From the NCBI GenBank assembly GCA_049582805.1, contig JBAUUR010000169.1:1-41360 (forward strand): 41,360 nt of DNA, in the 5' to 3' direction. Shown piece after piece: positions 27,703 to 36,701 of the stretch. Below the pieces are notes generated by a model, which was given only the letters and a program-made list of their open reading frames with translations, did not search any database and had not been told where the DNA came from. The DNA comes from CAVXFS01 sp049582805 (lineage in GTDB: Bacteria; Pseudomonadota; Gammaproteobacteria; Burkholderiales; Gallionellaceae). The position numbers and the translations under genes were made by a program. Each line of letters begins with the position of its first letter. The stretch's first letter is position 1.

Positions 27703-29580
27703 TTATAAGATCACCTGCGTTCCCATTTCCACTACACGTCCAGGAGGTATTTTAAAATAGCTAACTATGCTGCCCGCATTGCGGTACATGCCAATGAAAA
27801 GCTTCTCCCGCCATAGAGGCATTTCCGAGTCCCCTTTCGGGATCAGCGTCAGCCGCCCAATGAAAAACGACACCTCCATTGGATCTAAAGGCAATCCATG
27901 CGTCGCGGCCAGTTCCAGCCCCTTCGGTATATCAGGCTCATCTTTGAAACCGAACTTAACGACAAGCCGGTAAAAATTGTTCGGCAAGGCTTGGATTTCT
28001 AGCCGGTCTTCATCAGACGCATGCGGTATATCCAGAATCCGAATGCATAGAACCACGACATGCTCATGCAGCACTTTGTTGTGCTTCAGGTTGTGCAGCA
28101 AAGCCTGGGGTACGCCGTCTGGGTTCACATGCAAGAATATTGCGGTTCCGGGTACCCGCAAGACCAATCCGGGCCCCATCGATTCGGCGAAAGGCTTCAG
28201 GTCCAAGGCATCGCTCTGCAACCTTTCCTGCAGCAGCTTTCTTCCACGCTTCCAGGTGGTCATCAACAGGAAAACACCTAAACCGAATACCAGGGGAAGC
28301 CAGCCCCCTTCCTCGATTTTCATGGCATTCGCGCCAAAGAAAACAAGATCGATTGCCAGCAGGAAGGCAATCAACAATCCACTACTTAGCCATCCCCACC
28401 CCCATAACTTGCGTACCACGATAAAAGCGAGAATGGTGGTAATTGTCATTGTCCCGGTTACGGCGATTCCGTAGGCTGCGGCCAAATTGGTGGAACTGCG
28501 AAACCCCAAAACCAGGGCTATTACGGCAAGCAGCAGCGCCCAGTTAATTCCCGGCAGATAAATCTGGCCGATTTCAAGTTCCGATGTATGTTGGGTTTCC
28601 ATTCGCGGCGAATATCCAAGCAACGTGGCTTGCTGTGTCATCGAAAAAGCCCCGGAAATCACCGCCTGCGAAGCTATCACTGTCGCAACAGTTGATAATA
28701 TGACCAGAGGATATAGCGCCCAACCTGGCGCGAGCAGGTAAAACGCGTTTTCGATGGCTTTGGGATTGTGAATCAGCAACGCGCCCTGCCCGAAGTAATT
28801 AAGCACGAGGGCTGGCAGCACAAACCCGAACCAGGCAAGCTGGATAGGCCGTCTTCCAAAATGTCCCATGTCGGCATAGAGCGCTTCCACACCGGTTATC
28901 GCCAACACGACTCCACCCAGGGCAATAAAGCCTATCCAGGGAGAGGCGATCAGGAAAGAAATTCCGTGTGACGGATTCAGGGCGCTTAACACGCCCGGTT
29001 CGGCAAGAATATTCAAAACCCCGAGAATGGTAAGCGCTCCAAACCACACACACATGATCGGGCCAAACAGGGCTCCCACGCTGGCTGTGCCTTTGCGCTC
29101 AAAAATAAACAGTCCGCACAGCACGGCTATCGTTATAGGGATGACATAGGCCTTGAAGGCAGGACTGGCAACCTGCAATCCTTCCACAGCTGACAACACG
29201 GAAATTGCCGGGGTAATGATCCCGTCTCCATAAAATAGCGCTGCACCAAAGATTCCTAACAGCATAACCCACGTGCGAACTTTTCCTTTATCTTCAAGTT
29301 TTCGAAGTGCCAGGGCCATCAATGCCATGATGCCCCCTTCGCCCCGGTTGTCCGCACGCATGATAAAAATCACATATTTGAAGGAAACGACTATCATTAA
29401 CGACCAGAAAATCAGAGACAGAATGCCCAGTATGTTCTCCGAATTCAGGGGAACCGGGCGCAACCCTCCAGTGAAAATTGAATTCAAGGTATAAAGTGGA
29501 CTGGTGCCGATATCTCCGTAAACCACACCAAGGGCGGCCATTGACAGCCCGGTCAAACTTGATTTGCTGGGGGTATTCAT
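27703..29580 (-). CDS. kup: Kup-type potassium transporter
   Basis: Inner-membrane K+ uptake protein, KUP/HAK/KT family, a proton-coupled importer. About 625 residues with the N-terminal signature LSMAALGVVYGDIGTSPLYT, about 12 membrane helices, and a cytoplasmic C-terminal domain (from about LQSDALDLKPF). Conserved stretches include YGDGIITPAISVLSAVEG, ITGVEALYADMGHFG and ISGAFSMTQQATLLGY. The ATG at 29580 is preferred to a GTG at 29625 because family homology starts shortly after it; neither has a strong ribosome-binding site. Confidence 0.94.
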   Translation of the reverse strand: MNTPSKSSLTGLSMAALGVVYGDIGTSPLYTLNSIFTGGLRPVPLNSENILGILSLIFWSLMIVVSFKYVIFIMRADNRGEGGIMALMALALRKLEDKGKVRTWVMLLGIFGAALFYGDGIITPAISVLSAVEGLQVASPAFKAYVIPITIAVLCGLFIFERKGTASVGALFGPIMCVWFGALTILGVLNILAEPGVLSALNPSHGISFLIASPWIGFIALGGVVLAITGVEALYADMGHFGRRPIQLAWFGFVLPALVLNYFGQGALLIHNPKAIENAFYLLAPGWALYPLVILSTVATVIASQAVISGAFSMTQQATLLGYSPRMETQHTSELEIGQIYLPGINWALLLAVIALVLGFRSSTNLAAAYGIAVTGTMTITTILAFIVVRKLWGWGWLSSGLLIAFLLAIDLVFFGANAMKIEEGGWLPLVFGLGVFLLMTTWKRGRKLLQERLQSDALDLKPFAESMGPGLVLRVPGTAIFLHVNPDGVPQALLHNLKHNKVLHEHVVVLCIRILDIPHASDEDRLEIQALPNNFYRLVVKFGFKDEPDIPKGLELAATHGLPLDPMEVSFFIGRLTLIPKGDSEMPLWREKLFIGMYRNAGSIVSYFKIPPGRVVEMGTQVIL

Positions 29581-29734
29581 AAATTTATTGTCAGGGCGAT
29601 GTTGACGCGCGCCTGGAATTGACACCCACTATATCGTGTCAATCGACCAAGCCGACATTTCTGGCTTCAAACTTTTTTGAAATACCCTGTTATCGATATT
29701 CCAAAAACAATGGCAACCGCTTCTCTACCATGGT

Positions 29735-30703
29735 TCACTTCGTTGGTTTGGTTTTTTTCCAGCCTGCTCCCGGGTTAAATGTCGTGACTGCGGATGCGAT
29801 GGCTTTTGTATCATTACCCAGATCCTTCTCATAGATCACACCATCGTGATTGACCATGAAGCTTGTGACTCCAGATGCGCCGTAACGTGCCGGATACGCG
29901 ATCACAGCAAACCCGCCGATCATCTTGCCTTTGACCAGATAATCTTGCGCACCGCCCGGTGCGTCTTCTCCCTGGCTGGACAGAATTCGGTAGTAGTAAC
30001 CGTCATAGGGCTTGCGCTGCAACACTCCAGGTTGCGCATACCCCTCATCGGCAGCCGTCGCAAGCAGCGCACCGAGCGGACTCGGCGCTTCGTTCGCCTG
30101 GGTCGGCCAATACAATCCGTCGCGTTTGCCCGGGCTACTGGTAAACCGGGACGCATACACCGGCACACCGCTGCTGTCGAGGTGCTGAGCCGCATACTCA
30201 CGTTCCGCATCGACGATCGCCAAGCATACCTGCATCGTCTCGAGTTCGTTGCGGCCGATTCGCCGCTTGAGTATTTCATCCTTGCCCTTGACCGTGTCGA
30301 AGCGCCAGCCGTCAGGATACCTGACCAACGGGATCGGCATCGGCCATTCATCCTTTCCGATGACGAGGGTCGCTTGTGCTTCGCCATCAAGCACCACTTT
30401 GTTGGCCTCGCTATAGGATTTGCTGAACGCGGCACGGCTGTGCGCGTCGGCGACCGCATCACCCGAACTGAGCAGCTTGCTGCCCTCGGGTCCGAAGATG
30501 GCGCGCAATGCCGGCTTGTCGTTCGCCTTCACCGCCTTTATCAACGCAGCAACACCGGCCTGTGGCGATTCAAAGGACTGCTGCGACACCGCCGCGAAGG
30601 ACTCCGTCGTGGCGACGAATGCCAGTCCCAATGCGCAAATGATGGTTTGTGCGATGCGCCGGCGTGTGTTCATGCGAAAAAATATTGCTTGCGAAATATT
30701 CAC
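29735..30703 (-). CDS. DUF2950 family exported protein
   Basis: Predicted periplasmic or secreted protein of about 322 residues. A basic n-region (MNTRRRIAQ) and hydrophobic core (TIICALGLAFVATT) end in a signal-peptidase site near SFAA. The rest matches DUF2950: FESPQAGVAALIKAVKAND near the mature N-terminus, RNELETMQVCLAIVDAEREY, KPYDGYYYRIL and the C-terminal FMVNHDGVIYEKDLGNDT. Function is unknown. I use GTG at 30703 because GGAAGG lies 8 nt before it; an ATG at 30673 is an alternative with no ribosome-binding site. It usually travels with DUF3300 genes, as here (107 bp downstream of the DUF3300 stop), so the two probably act together. Confidence 0.85.
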   Translation of the reverse strand: MNISQAIFFRMNTRRRIAQTIICALGLAFVATTESFAAVSQQSFESPQAGVAALIKAVKANDKPALRAIFGPEGSKLLSSGDAVADAHSRAAFSKSYSEANKVVLDGEAQATLVIGKDEWPMPIPLVRYPDGWRFDTVKGKDEILKRRIGRNELETMQVCLAIVDAEREYAAQHLDSSGVPVYASRFTSSPGKRDGLYWPTQANEAPSPLGALLATAADEGYAQPGVLQRKPYDGYYYRILSSQGEDAPGGAQDYLVKGKMIGGFAVIAYPARYGASGVTSFMVNHDGVIYEKDLGNDTKAIASAVTTFNPGAGWKKTKPTK

Positions 30704-30810
30704 TGCCTTTCCCTTCCATTTGCACTGCATGTTGAGGTCATTAATCGTTGCATTTTCGTATTCCATGTGCCGCGTATGGTAGCGATGTTAACTGCTAACG
30801 ACACCAAGCC

Positions 30811-31953
30811 TCAATTGTCCTGCCGATGCGATGGCCCAAATGATGGCCCAGGTGATGGCGCACGCAATGACTCAGGCGCAGAAGGTCTGCTCGATAAACT
30901 GGCGTTGCCACGTGCGCTGAAACTACGCACGTCGGCGCCGCGCCCGACATTCTCGAAAGCATGCGCCCTTGGTTCAACGAACGTCGGACTCACGCTGCGT
31001 GGCGCCATCGTTTCCCTCGTTTCAGGCAAGCGCAACCCACCGACAGGTGGCGTCGGTATTGACCTGCCAGGTTCACGAGGGCGCGCGTTTACTGGCGGTG
31101 CATAGCCACGAAACTCAGCGCGCGACGCAGGTGGCGCGGCAGCGCGACCGAATTGTCGATTCAGCGACGCGTCACGATATGGTACCCCGTGACGATGTCC
31201 CGGATCGTGCTGCCACGCATGTCCATGGTCCGGATGTCGAGGGTTGTGAGGGTAGATGCGGTGGTTGCGCCAATCCCACGACCCGGAGAAGAAATCGGCC
31301 CCGATGCCGATACCGATGCCCCACGCGAATCCGCCACTCCAGCCATAGTCCGGCCATGGTGCCCAGAACACAGGGGGATTATCCGGCCACCACCATGAGC
31401 CGTAGGCCACCTCTGGATCGTAGTACGGCACATATTCCATGTCCGGATTCGCCGGTGCGACCTGGATACTGTCGTCCGATTGGGTTACGTTGATTTGCGA
31501 GTTGGAATCCAGATTGCCGGCCTGCTGCGCTTTTTGGCGCAGATTCTGAACCGTGTCCATCACTTGCGGTTGTTGCGCGAGAAACGCATCGCCCAGGCGC
31601 TCGGTCCACTCGATATTCTGGTCCAGTGTTTGCAACACTTGCGGAAAGGCGACCAGCGATTTGACGCTTGAGTCCCAATTCTGGCTATCTACAGCCTGAA
31701 TCGCCTCTTCGCCACCGAGCGTGGAATTAGCCCGCGACCAGCGCGCGGCCTCGACGACCTCCAATGGATAGGTCGCTGCCATCAGAATCTGCGCTAGCAG
31801 GGAGTCCGGATACAGCGCGATCGGCGCCAGCATCTGATCCAGCTCCGGTTGCGAGAATGCCGGATTGCCCTCTGCGGGAGGGACATCCTGGGCGAATGCC
31901 CCCATCAGAACCAGAAGCAGCGAGAAGGTAAGATACTTTGCGTACTTTTTCAT
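30811..31953 (-). CDS. DUF3300 family exported protein
   Basis: About 380 residues, exported. Signal peptide MKKYAKYLTFSLLLVLMGAFA, then the DUF3300 domain: ELDQMLAPIALYPDSLLAQI, TYPLEVVEAARW, VKSLVAFPQVLQTLDQNIEW, VPYYDPEVAYGSWWWP and a Trp/Gly-rich PVFWAPWPDYGWSGGFAWG segment. The last ~130 residues are Pro/Arg/His-rich, low complexity and probably disordered. Function unknown. A MITE-like element of family B starts only 12 bp upstream of the ATG, so the original promoter has been displaced or replaced. Start chosen at the signal peptide; ribosome-binding site is modest (TAGG). Confidence 0.88.
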   Translation of the reverse strand: MKKYAKYLTFSLLLVLMGAFAQDVPPAEGNPAFSQPELDQMLAPIALYPDSLLAQILMAATYPLEVVEAARWSRANSTLGGEEAIQAVDSQNWDSSVKSLVAFPQVLQTLDQNIEWTERLGDAFLAQQPQVMDTVQNLRQKAQQAGNLDSNSQINVTQSDDSIQVAPANPDMEYVPYYDPEVAYGSWWWPDNPPVFWAPWPDYGWSGGFAWGIGIGIGADFFSGSWDWRNHRIYPHNPRHPDHGHAWQHDPGHRHGVPYRDASLNRQFGRAAAPPASRAEFRGYAPPVNARPREPGRSIPTPPVGGLRLPETRETMAPRSVSPTFVEPRAHAFENVGRGADVRSFSARGNASLSSRPSAPESLRAPSPGPSFGPSHRQDN

Positions 31954-31964
31954 AAATAGCCTAT

Positions 31965-32145
31965 GGGCACCTCTAAAAATCCACATGTCATCCCAACTGC
32001 TGCGTTGCGGCAGCGGTAAGCAGGCAAGACGCCTAGCGGATGCTCGAAAAAGCCTCAGTTCCGGCCAACCTGAAGGTTACCCTTCACTGAAACTTCGTTT
32101 TGCGCGCCTTGCATTTGGGCGAGCTCTGAATTTTCAGAGGTGCCC
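31965..32145. repeat. MITE-like element, family B
   Basis: 181 bp bounded by near-perfect 16-bp inverted repeats, GGGCACCTCTAAAAAT and ATTTTCAGAGGTGCCC, differing at one position. No coding capacity. No clear target-site duplication. A related GGGCACCTC occurs at 18345 after nadE. Lies directly upstream of the DUF3300 start. Confidence 0.75.
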
Positions 32146-32432
32146 TTCAAGCAATTTTTGCCCTATCCATTATGCTACGAAAAATCTCCACCACCACGTC
32201 GAACCCTCAAATATTTTTTCATGCTCGGCGCGCTCAAAACAGTATTCCCGCGCAAAGAAGTGGCGCAGCCTGGACCGAAGAAAATTCTTCTGGCATTTCG
32301 AAGTCGTTTCTCCGCATTTCAGCAAGGCGATTCTTGTCGCAGCAATGCACTTGGAAACTGTGGCAGGCGTGCAATAAGTCGAATACAGTGCCATTACCAC
32401 GCCCCTCGCATACAAGGTCCGTCCCCGCCATT
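32146..32432. other. Gene-free stretch downstream of the histidine kinase
   Basis: Nothing recognisable on either strand. It should hold the 3' end of the kinase transcript and perhaps the displaced DUF3300 promoter. Confidence 0.3.
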
Positions 32433-34430
32433 CTAACTGCGATTTTGATGTGCATTCTCGTTGCCTGCATCAGTCAGGGAGTCCGGTTCAGCCAGAAGAA
32501 ATAGCGCCAGGGAACGGAGCTTCGCAGGACGCACCGGCTTATGCAACAGATGACATCCGTTCGCGGATACTTTCTGCAGCACCTCCAGCGCAGTATCACC
32601 GCTGATCAGAATGGCCGGCACATGCCGCTTGCAAACGCTTTCAACCCAAACGATCACTTCCAGGCCGGTGCCATCAGGCAGGCGGTAATCACAAATCAGC
32701 AAGTCAAAATCCTGCCCTGAATAACGTTCACGGGCTTCCTGTTGTGATGCAGCGGCACGCACTTCGCATCCCCATTCCATCAGCATGCCTGTCGTACTTG
32801 TGCGCACCAGTTCGTCATCATCGACCAGCAATATGCTAACCCCTTCCAGATTCGCAGGTGCGATTCCCCCATGACTATCCCGGTGCTCCACCAGCGGCGA
32901 ATTATCCGCCAGCCGATCCGCCGAATCAGCAGAGGCTGTTTTCAGCGGAACATCTACCGCGAATACCGAACCCTTACCCGGCATAGAGCGCAAAGAAATG
33001 GGGTGGTCCAGCAATCTGGACAGCCGCTCAACTATGGCCAGTCCCAGCCCGAGTCCCTTGCCCCGATCCCGTTCCGCATTCGACAACTGGACGAATTCCC
33101 GAAAGATATCTTTCTGGTCAGCCTGTGGAATACCGATGCCATTGTCCCGCACTTCGATTCGAAGGTTGTCGCCACGCCTGCGGCAGGCCACCAGCACGCG
33201 CCCATGCCGTGGTGTATAGCGCAGCGCGTTGTTGAGCAGGTTAAACAGAATGCGCTCAAGCAACATGGGGTCACTCAGCACTTCTACGCCGGTTGATCGG
33301 ACCCTGAGCCGTATGTCCTTGTCCCTTGCCACAGGATCATATTCCTGAGCCATTCGATTCAACAGCATATTGATCTGGAAAGGGCGCAGCTGCGGAAGCA
33401 CGATCCCTGCATCCAGTTTGGAAATATCCAGCAACCCGCTCAGCAAATCCAGGAATGCATCAGCGGACTCTTCGATCTGCGCGACTATCCTGATCTGTGC
33501 CGGCGTATTGACCTTGCCGCGCAACTGCCCAATAAACAAACCGAGCGCATGGATGGGCTGGCGCAAATCATGGCTGGCTGCGGCAAGGAAACGGCTTTTG
33601 TCCCGGCTGGCATTTTCCGCTTCTTCCTTTTTCATACGCAATTCGGTGGTCGCTTCCGCAATACGGCTTTTCAAGGTTTCCCGATCAAACTTTAATCGTT
33701 CCGCCATCCTGTTTATTCCCGAAGCCAGATCATTCAATTCATATATTCCGGATTTGGATGGAACACGCGTGTCCAGCGCGCCACTTCCTATATCGCCCAC
33801 CGCGCGCGTCATGTCCATAATGGGGAAGGTGATTCTGCGGGCTGCCCATGACGCCACCAGGAAGGTCACTGCCAGAATCAACATAGTAGCCAGACTGCTG
33901 AATAGCAATACCTCCTTTTTTTGGTTGTTCAAGTGAAGCTTGCTGATCTGAATAACCACGGCGCCCAGCGGTTTGGCGGCAGGCGTGAATGAAATGCTGG
34001 CCCGATCAAACTCCGCTTCATCCAGATCAATTTGTGTGGCAATGATGGGTTCATACAGCAACAATGTCTCGTCGTCCTGATACAAAGGAATTTCCGGGCC
34101 GATTTTCCCGAGCATATCTGCGTTTACCGCAGCTTGTCCCCCTCCCGCCAACAGCTGATGACTTTCATCCAGCACTGCCAACCCGACCACATCCTTGCGG
34201 ATAAATACCGAATCAACCTCCCTTTTCAGCAATGAAATATTTCCAGAAAGGACAGCGTATTCGCAGGACGACGCCAGCTGCAGCGCCAACAATTTCGAGC
34301 GCTCAATCATTGCCTTGTCCATATCGCCAAAACGCGTGTAAATATCATGGCTTTTCATCAGCACGGCCATGACCAGAACCGGAATCAGCGAGACCAGCAG
34401 GGTTTGCCGTTCAATTCCGTAACTTTTCAT
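32433..34430 (-). CDS. Hybrid sensor histidine kinase
   Basis: 665-residue inner-membrane sensor. Helix 1 is about 10-26, a periplasmic sensor region about 27-172, helix 2 about 174-195, then HAMP (200-250), coiled coil, HisKA with SHDLRQPIHALGLF (His287), HATPase with NLLNNALRYTP, DNGIGIP and GKGLGLGLAIV, and a C-terminal receiver with phospho-acceptor Asp581 in LLICDYRLPDGTG and LVDDDE acidic pocket. The His box with DLRQP is typical of the RpfC/BaeS-like hybrid kinases without a downstream HPt. GGAAGGAG 4-5 nt before the ATG makes 34430 a strong start. No adjacent response regulator or target gene shows what it senses. Confidence 0.93.
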   Translation of the reverse strand: MKSYGIERQTLLVSLIPVLVMAVLMKSHDIYTRFGDMDKAMIERSKLLALQLASSCEYAVLSGNISLLKREVDSVFIRKDVVGLAVLDESHQLLAGGGQAAVNADMLGKIGPEIPLYQDDETLLLYEPIIATQIDLDEAEFDRASISFTPAAKPLGAVVIQISKLHLNNQKKEVLLFSSLATMLILAVTFLVASWAARRITFPIMDMTRAVGDIGSGALDTRVPSKSGIYELNDLASGINRMAERLKFDRETLKSRIAEATTELRMKKEEAENASRDKSRFLAAASHDLRQPIHALGLFIGQLRGKVNTPAQIRIVAQIEESADAFLDLLSGLLDISKLDAGIVLPQLRPFQINMLLNRMAQEYDPVARDKDIRLRVRSTGVEVLSDPMLLERILFNLLNNALRYTPRHGRVLVACRRRGDNLRIEVRDNGIGIPQADQKDIFREFVQLSNAERDRGKGLGLGLAIVERLSRLLDHPISLRSMPGKGSVFAVDVPLKTASADSADRLADNSPLVEHRDSHGGIAPANLEGVSILLVDDDELVRTSTTGMLMEWGCEVRAAASQQEARERYSGQDFDLLICDYRLPDGTGLEVIVWVESVCKRHVPAILISGDTALEVLQKVSANGCHLLHKPVRPAKLRSLALFLLAEPDSLTDAGNENAHQNRS

Positions 34431-34588
34431 TTCGCTCCTTCCTTTCGGCAGCTTTGCTACTCTCCGGCAACCCGGATGGTTCCCTGACCTCGATACCGAG
34501 CGAGTAGCCACCTGATCACTCACCCAGACAGCAAAGTCCAGAGATTAGTGCGCATCCGGCAACCCGCTGGTTTCTCCCGACTGGCTGC

Positions 34589-34830
34589 ATCGCCGCTGAT
34601 TTGCCGGACTCTGTTCAGCCCCTCGCAATGCCATTTCTCGGATTCAATAGGATGCAGGCAGCCATTGTATCCGTGACGCGTTTTGGGATGGTGAATACCC
34701 GACGTAATCGAACACACCCAGCCTGGCTCTTTCACGGTCAATGTGAATTCCGCGCTTGATACATTCACCCTTGAGTCACTAAAGAAGCTTTCAGCCACTG
34801 CGATACGAGGCAGTTGCCATGGCGGCTAAT
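34589..34830 (-). pseudogene. IS3-type transposase remnant
   Basis: Fragments of an IS3-family OrfB C-terminus survive: SRHGNC (near 34825) then AESFFS (34795) and, after a scrambled centre, HHPKTRHGYNGCLHPIESEK, the usual NPxRRHGYNGxLSP tail. The catalytic Glu region (AESFF) and the tail are in different frames or separated by deletions. It lies upstream of the histidine kinase. Confidence 0.65.
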
Positions 34831-35000
34831 GCTGCCCGCCAGGTTGCATGCTTGCAGAAAGTCTCGATACTGCCCAAGAAGAAGTGGTTTATGCGGGGAT
34901 GGTTGCAGATAAACCCCCTGAAGTCCGCAAGGCTCATGTAACGGGCAAACTGGCGCGGCTGAAAGCGATGCTGGACCAATCCGTCTGAAGGCCGCCGCGG

Positions 35001-36506
35001 CTACACGCGCCCGTTCCAGAATGGCCTATTCCCGGCAAACCGCTTCCATGCTGTGCCCAACTCAACCAACCGTCCTGCATAATCATGTTCCAGCCAGCCA
35101 AGGATGAGGATTATCGTTTCATGCTGACCCTCGTCATCCACTTCGTTCAACAGGCGACGAGCGACCGCGATGTCGTTGATCTGCCCGAGGATATCCTGCA
35201 GCCCTGAAAGACCACCCAGATAGCGCCGCGTTTTATTTTCGCCATACAACGCTGCAAACATCTCGGCGCCGTAGCGCAGTTTCTTGCACGCTATGCGCAA
35301 CGCATGGAGCTGAAGGGCATCGGCATTGACAAGATTCTGCCCGCGCTTGTGCACCTGTTTGCTGCGCTTCTGCAGAATGCCGCAAGCAAAATCAGGCAAC
35401 GTCATATCGATCCCGGCAATTTCATGCCAGTAACCGCCCTGCATCCAGGCACCGAAGTGCAGCAGAAACCGCTGATAATCACTCGACTGCAAGCGCGCGC
35501 GCACCTTGTCCTGATACTGTTCGCGGATGCGCCCTGCAGTCTCCAGCAGTGCGTGCAAACCGCCATGTTCGGGCAGACGCGCATGGACCGCTTCCAGCGT
35601 TTGCGTCACGAACACATCCCATTCGCGCGCCCGTCCCAGTTCCACGCACAGATCGGCCACCTGATCATGCAAAGTGCCAAGTTCGGCATCGGCGCGGCAG
35701 GCTTCCGCCATCGCCAGCACCACACGCAGACGGCGCAGTCCGACACGCACCTGGTGCAGGTATTCCTCGTCCAATTTGCGGATCGCGCCCGGCACGTTGG
35801 CCTGCACGTGCCGCAGGCAGCAAGCGATCATATTCTGCAATGCGGAAGCGATGTTCTGCGCTTTATCCAGGGGGGGAAAGCTTGCCTTGAGCACCGTCGG
35901 CTGGTCACCGCTGAACAGCAGGTAGCCGTATTCGGCCTTGCTGGTGTTCTCGACTTGCAGCGGCACAATGTCGAGCAGCGCCTGCGCGAGCCTGAACAAT
36001 TGCTGCGGAGAACCTGACTTGAGCTCAAGCTCCAGTTCGGAGATCGGGCGGATATTTTTTCCTGCGCGGATTTCGCCGCTGTCCAGCGACAACTCGATTT
36101 CCGCATCCTCGAATTTCAGCAGGCGCTGGTTACGGGAAAAATCGGTGGTGAAGACAGGCTGCAATTTATTGCGCACCCCCTTTGGCAACCTGCCGCCAAT
36201 GGCCTGGAGCGCATTGAAATCCAGCGCCTCGCCTGGCACCGGCGTTTCCCATTCATTGCGCAGGTGCAGCCCTGCCTGTACGCTCCCCCCGCTTTTCAGG
36301 GTTTGCAGCCAGCCCTTGCCCACGCGGCGCAGGCGCAATGCCATCGCGCCGCGGTGCAAATCAAGTGCAGGCGTATCGTAATAGATGTTATGCAACTTGC
36401 ATGTTGCAGCTCGCGTTGTGGCAAGCGCTTTGAGCGAAGGATGACGCCTGAGCCGGTTCAGTTGCTCGGGCGCAATGGACAGCTTGAGTTCGGTTTCGAC
36501 GGCCAT
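35001..36506 (-). CDS. CYTH-CHAD domain protein
   Basis: About 501 residues. The N-terminal CYTH domain starts with the metal-binding ETELKLSI (ExExK) and continues with YDTPALDL, LRLRRVGKGW, TLKSGG and ELELELKSG; it is the triphosphate tunnel metalloenzyme fold (tripolyphosphatase or similar). The C-terminal CHAD domain (~220-495) is helical and rich in conserved His and Arg (YLHQVRVGLRRLRVV, LRIACKKLRYGAEMFAALYG), known to bind polyphosphate. Together they point to polyphosphate or triphosphate metabolism. The Met at 36506 is the family start; three extra residues (MYN) would come from a transposable repeat that begins 2 bp upstream. No ribosome-binding site is seen. Confidence 0.9.
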   Translation of the reverse strand: MAVETELKLSIAPEQLNRLRRHPSLKALATTRAATCKLHNIYYDTPALDLHRGAMALRLRRVGKGWLQTLKSGGSVQAGLHLRNEWETPVPGEALDFNALQAIGGRLPKGVRNKLQPVFTTDFSRNQRLLKFEDAEIELSLDSGEIRAGKNIRPISELELELKSGSPQQLFRLAQALLDIVPLQVENTSKAEYGYLLFSGDQPTVLKASFPPLDKAQNIASALQNMIACCLRHVQANVPGAIRKLDEEYLHQVRVGLRRLRVVLAMAEACRADAELGTLHDQVADLCVELGRAREWDVFVTQTLEAVHARLPEHGGLHALLETAGRIREQYQDKVRARLQSSDYQRFLLHFGAWMQGGYWHEIAGIDMTLPDFACGILQKRSKQVHKRGQNLVNADALQLHALRIACKKLRYGAEMFAALYGENKTRRYLGGLSGLQDILGQINDIAVARRLLNEVDDEGQHETIILILGWLEHDYAGRLVELGTAWKRFAGNRPFWNGRV

Positions 36507-36508
36507 GT

Positions 36509-36658
36509 TATACATAGCGACATAAATCTACTGCGCGAACCGGCATCGGCGTCGCGCGGTGCTCGGCATCCTCATGTACTAGAGTGTACATTCCGGTGCC
36601 TGCGCTCCGGGCTCCCCCAATGTCAGCCCGCTCGCTAAGATTTCTGTCGCTATGTATA
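36509..36658 (-). repeat. MITE-like element, family A, copy 3
   Basis: 150 bp, inverted relative to copies 1 and 2, with the best-preserved ends: TATACATAGCGACATAAATC and GATTTCTGTCGCTATGTATA. The middle differs from the other copies (a CTCTAGTACATGAG-type centre replaces their GCCGCTACGCGGC stem), so the family has at least two variants. It ends 2 bp before the CYTH-CHAD start codon and supplies an in-frame ATG. Confidence 0.82.
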
Positions 36659-36701
36659 GCGTTAGCACCGACGGTGGCCGGCACCCACCAGAAAAGCTAA
36701 A

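Noticed and set aside
34850..34987. 46-codon plus-strand frame (MLAESLDTAQEEVVYAG...)
   Set aside because: No ribosome-binding site, and the frame continues open upstream of the ATG through IS debris; the translation looks protein-like but cannot be supported.
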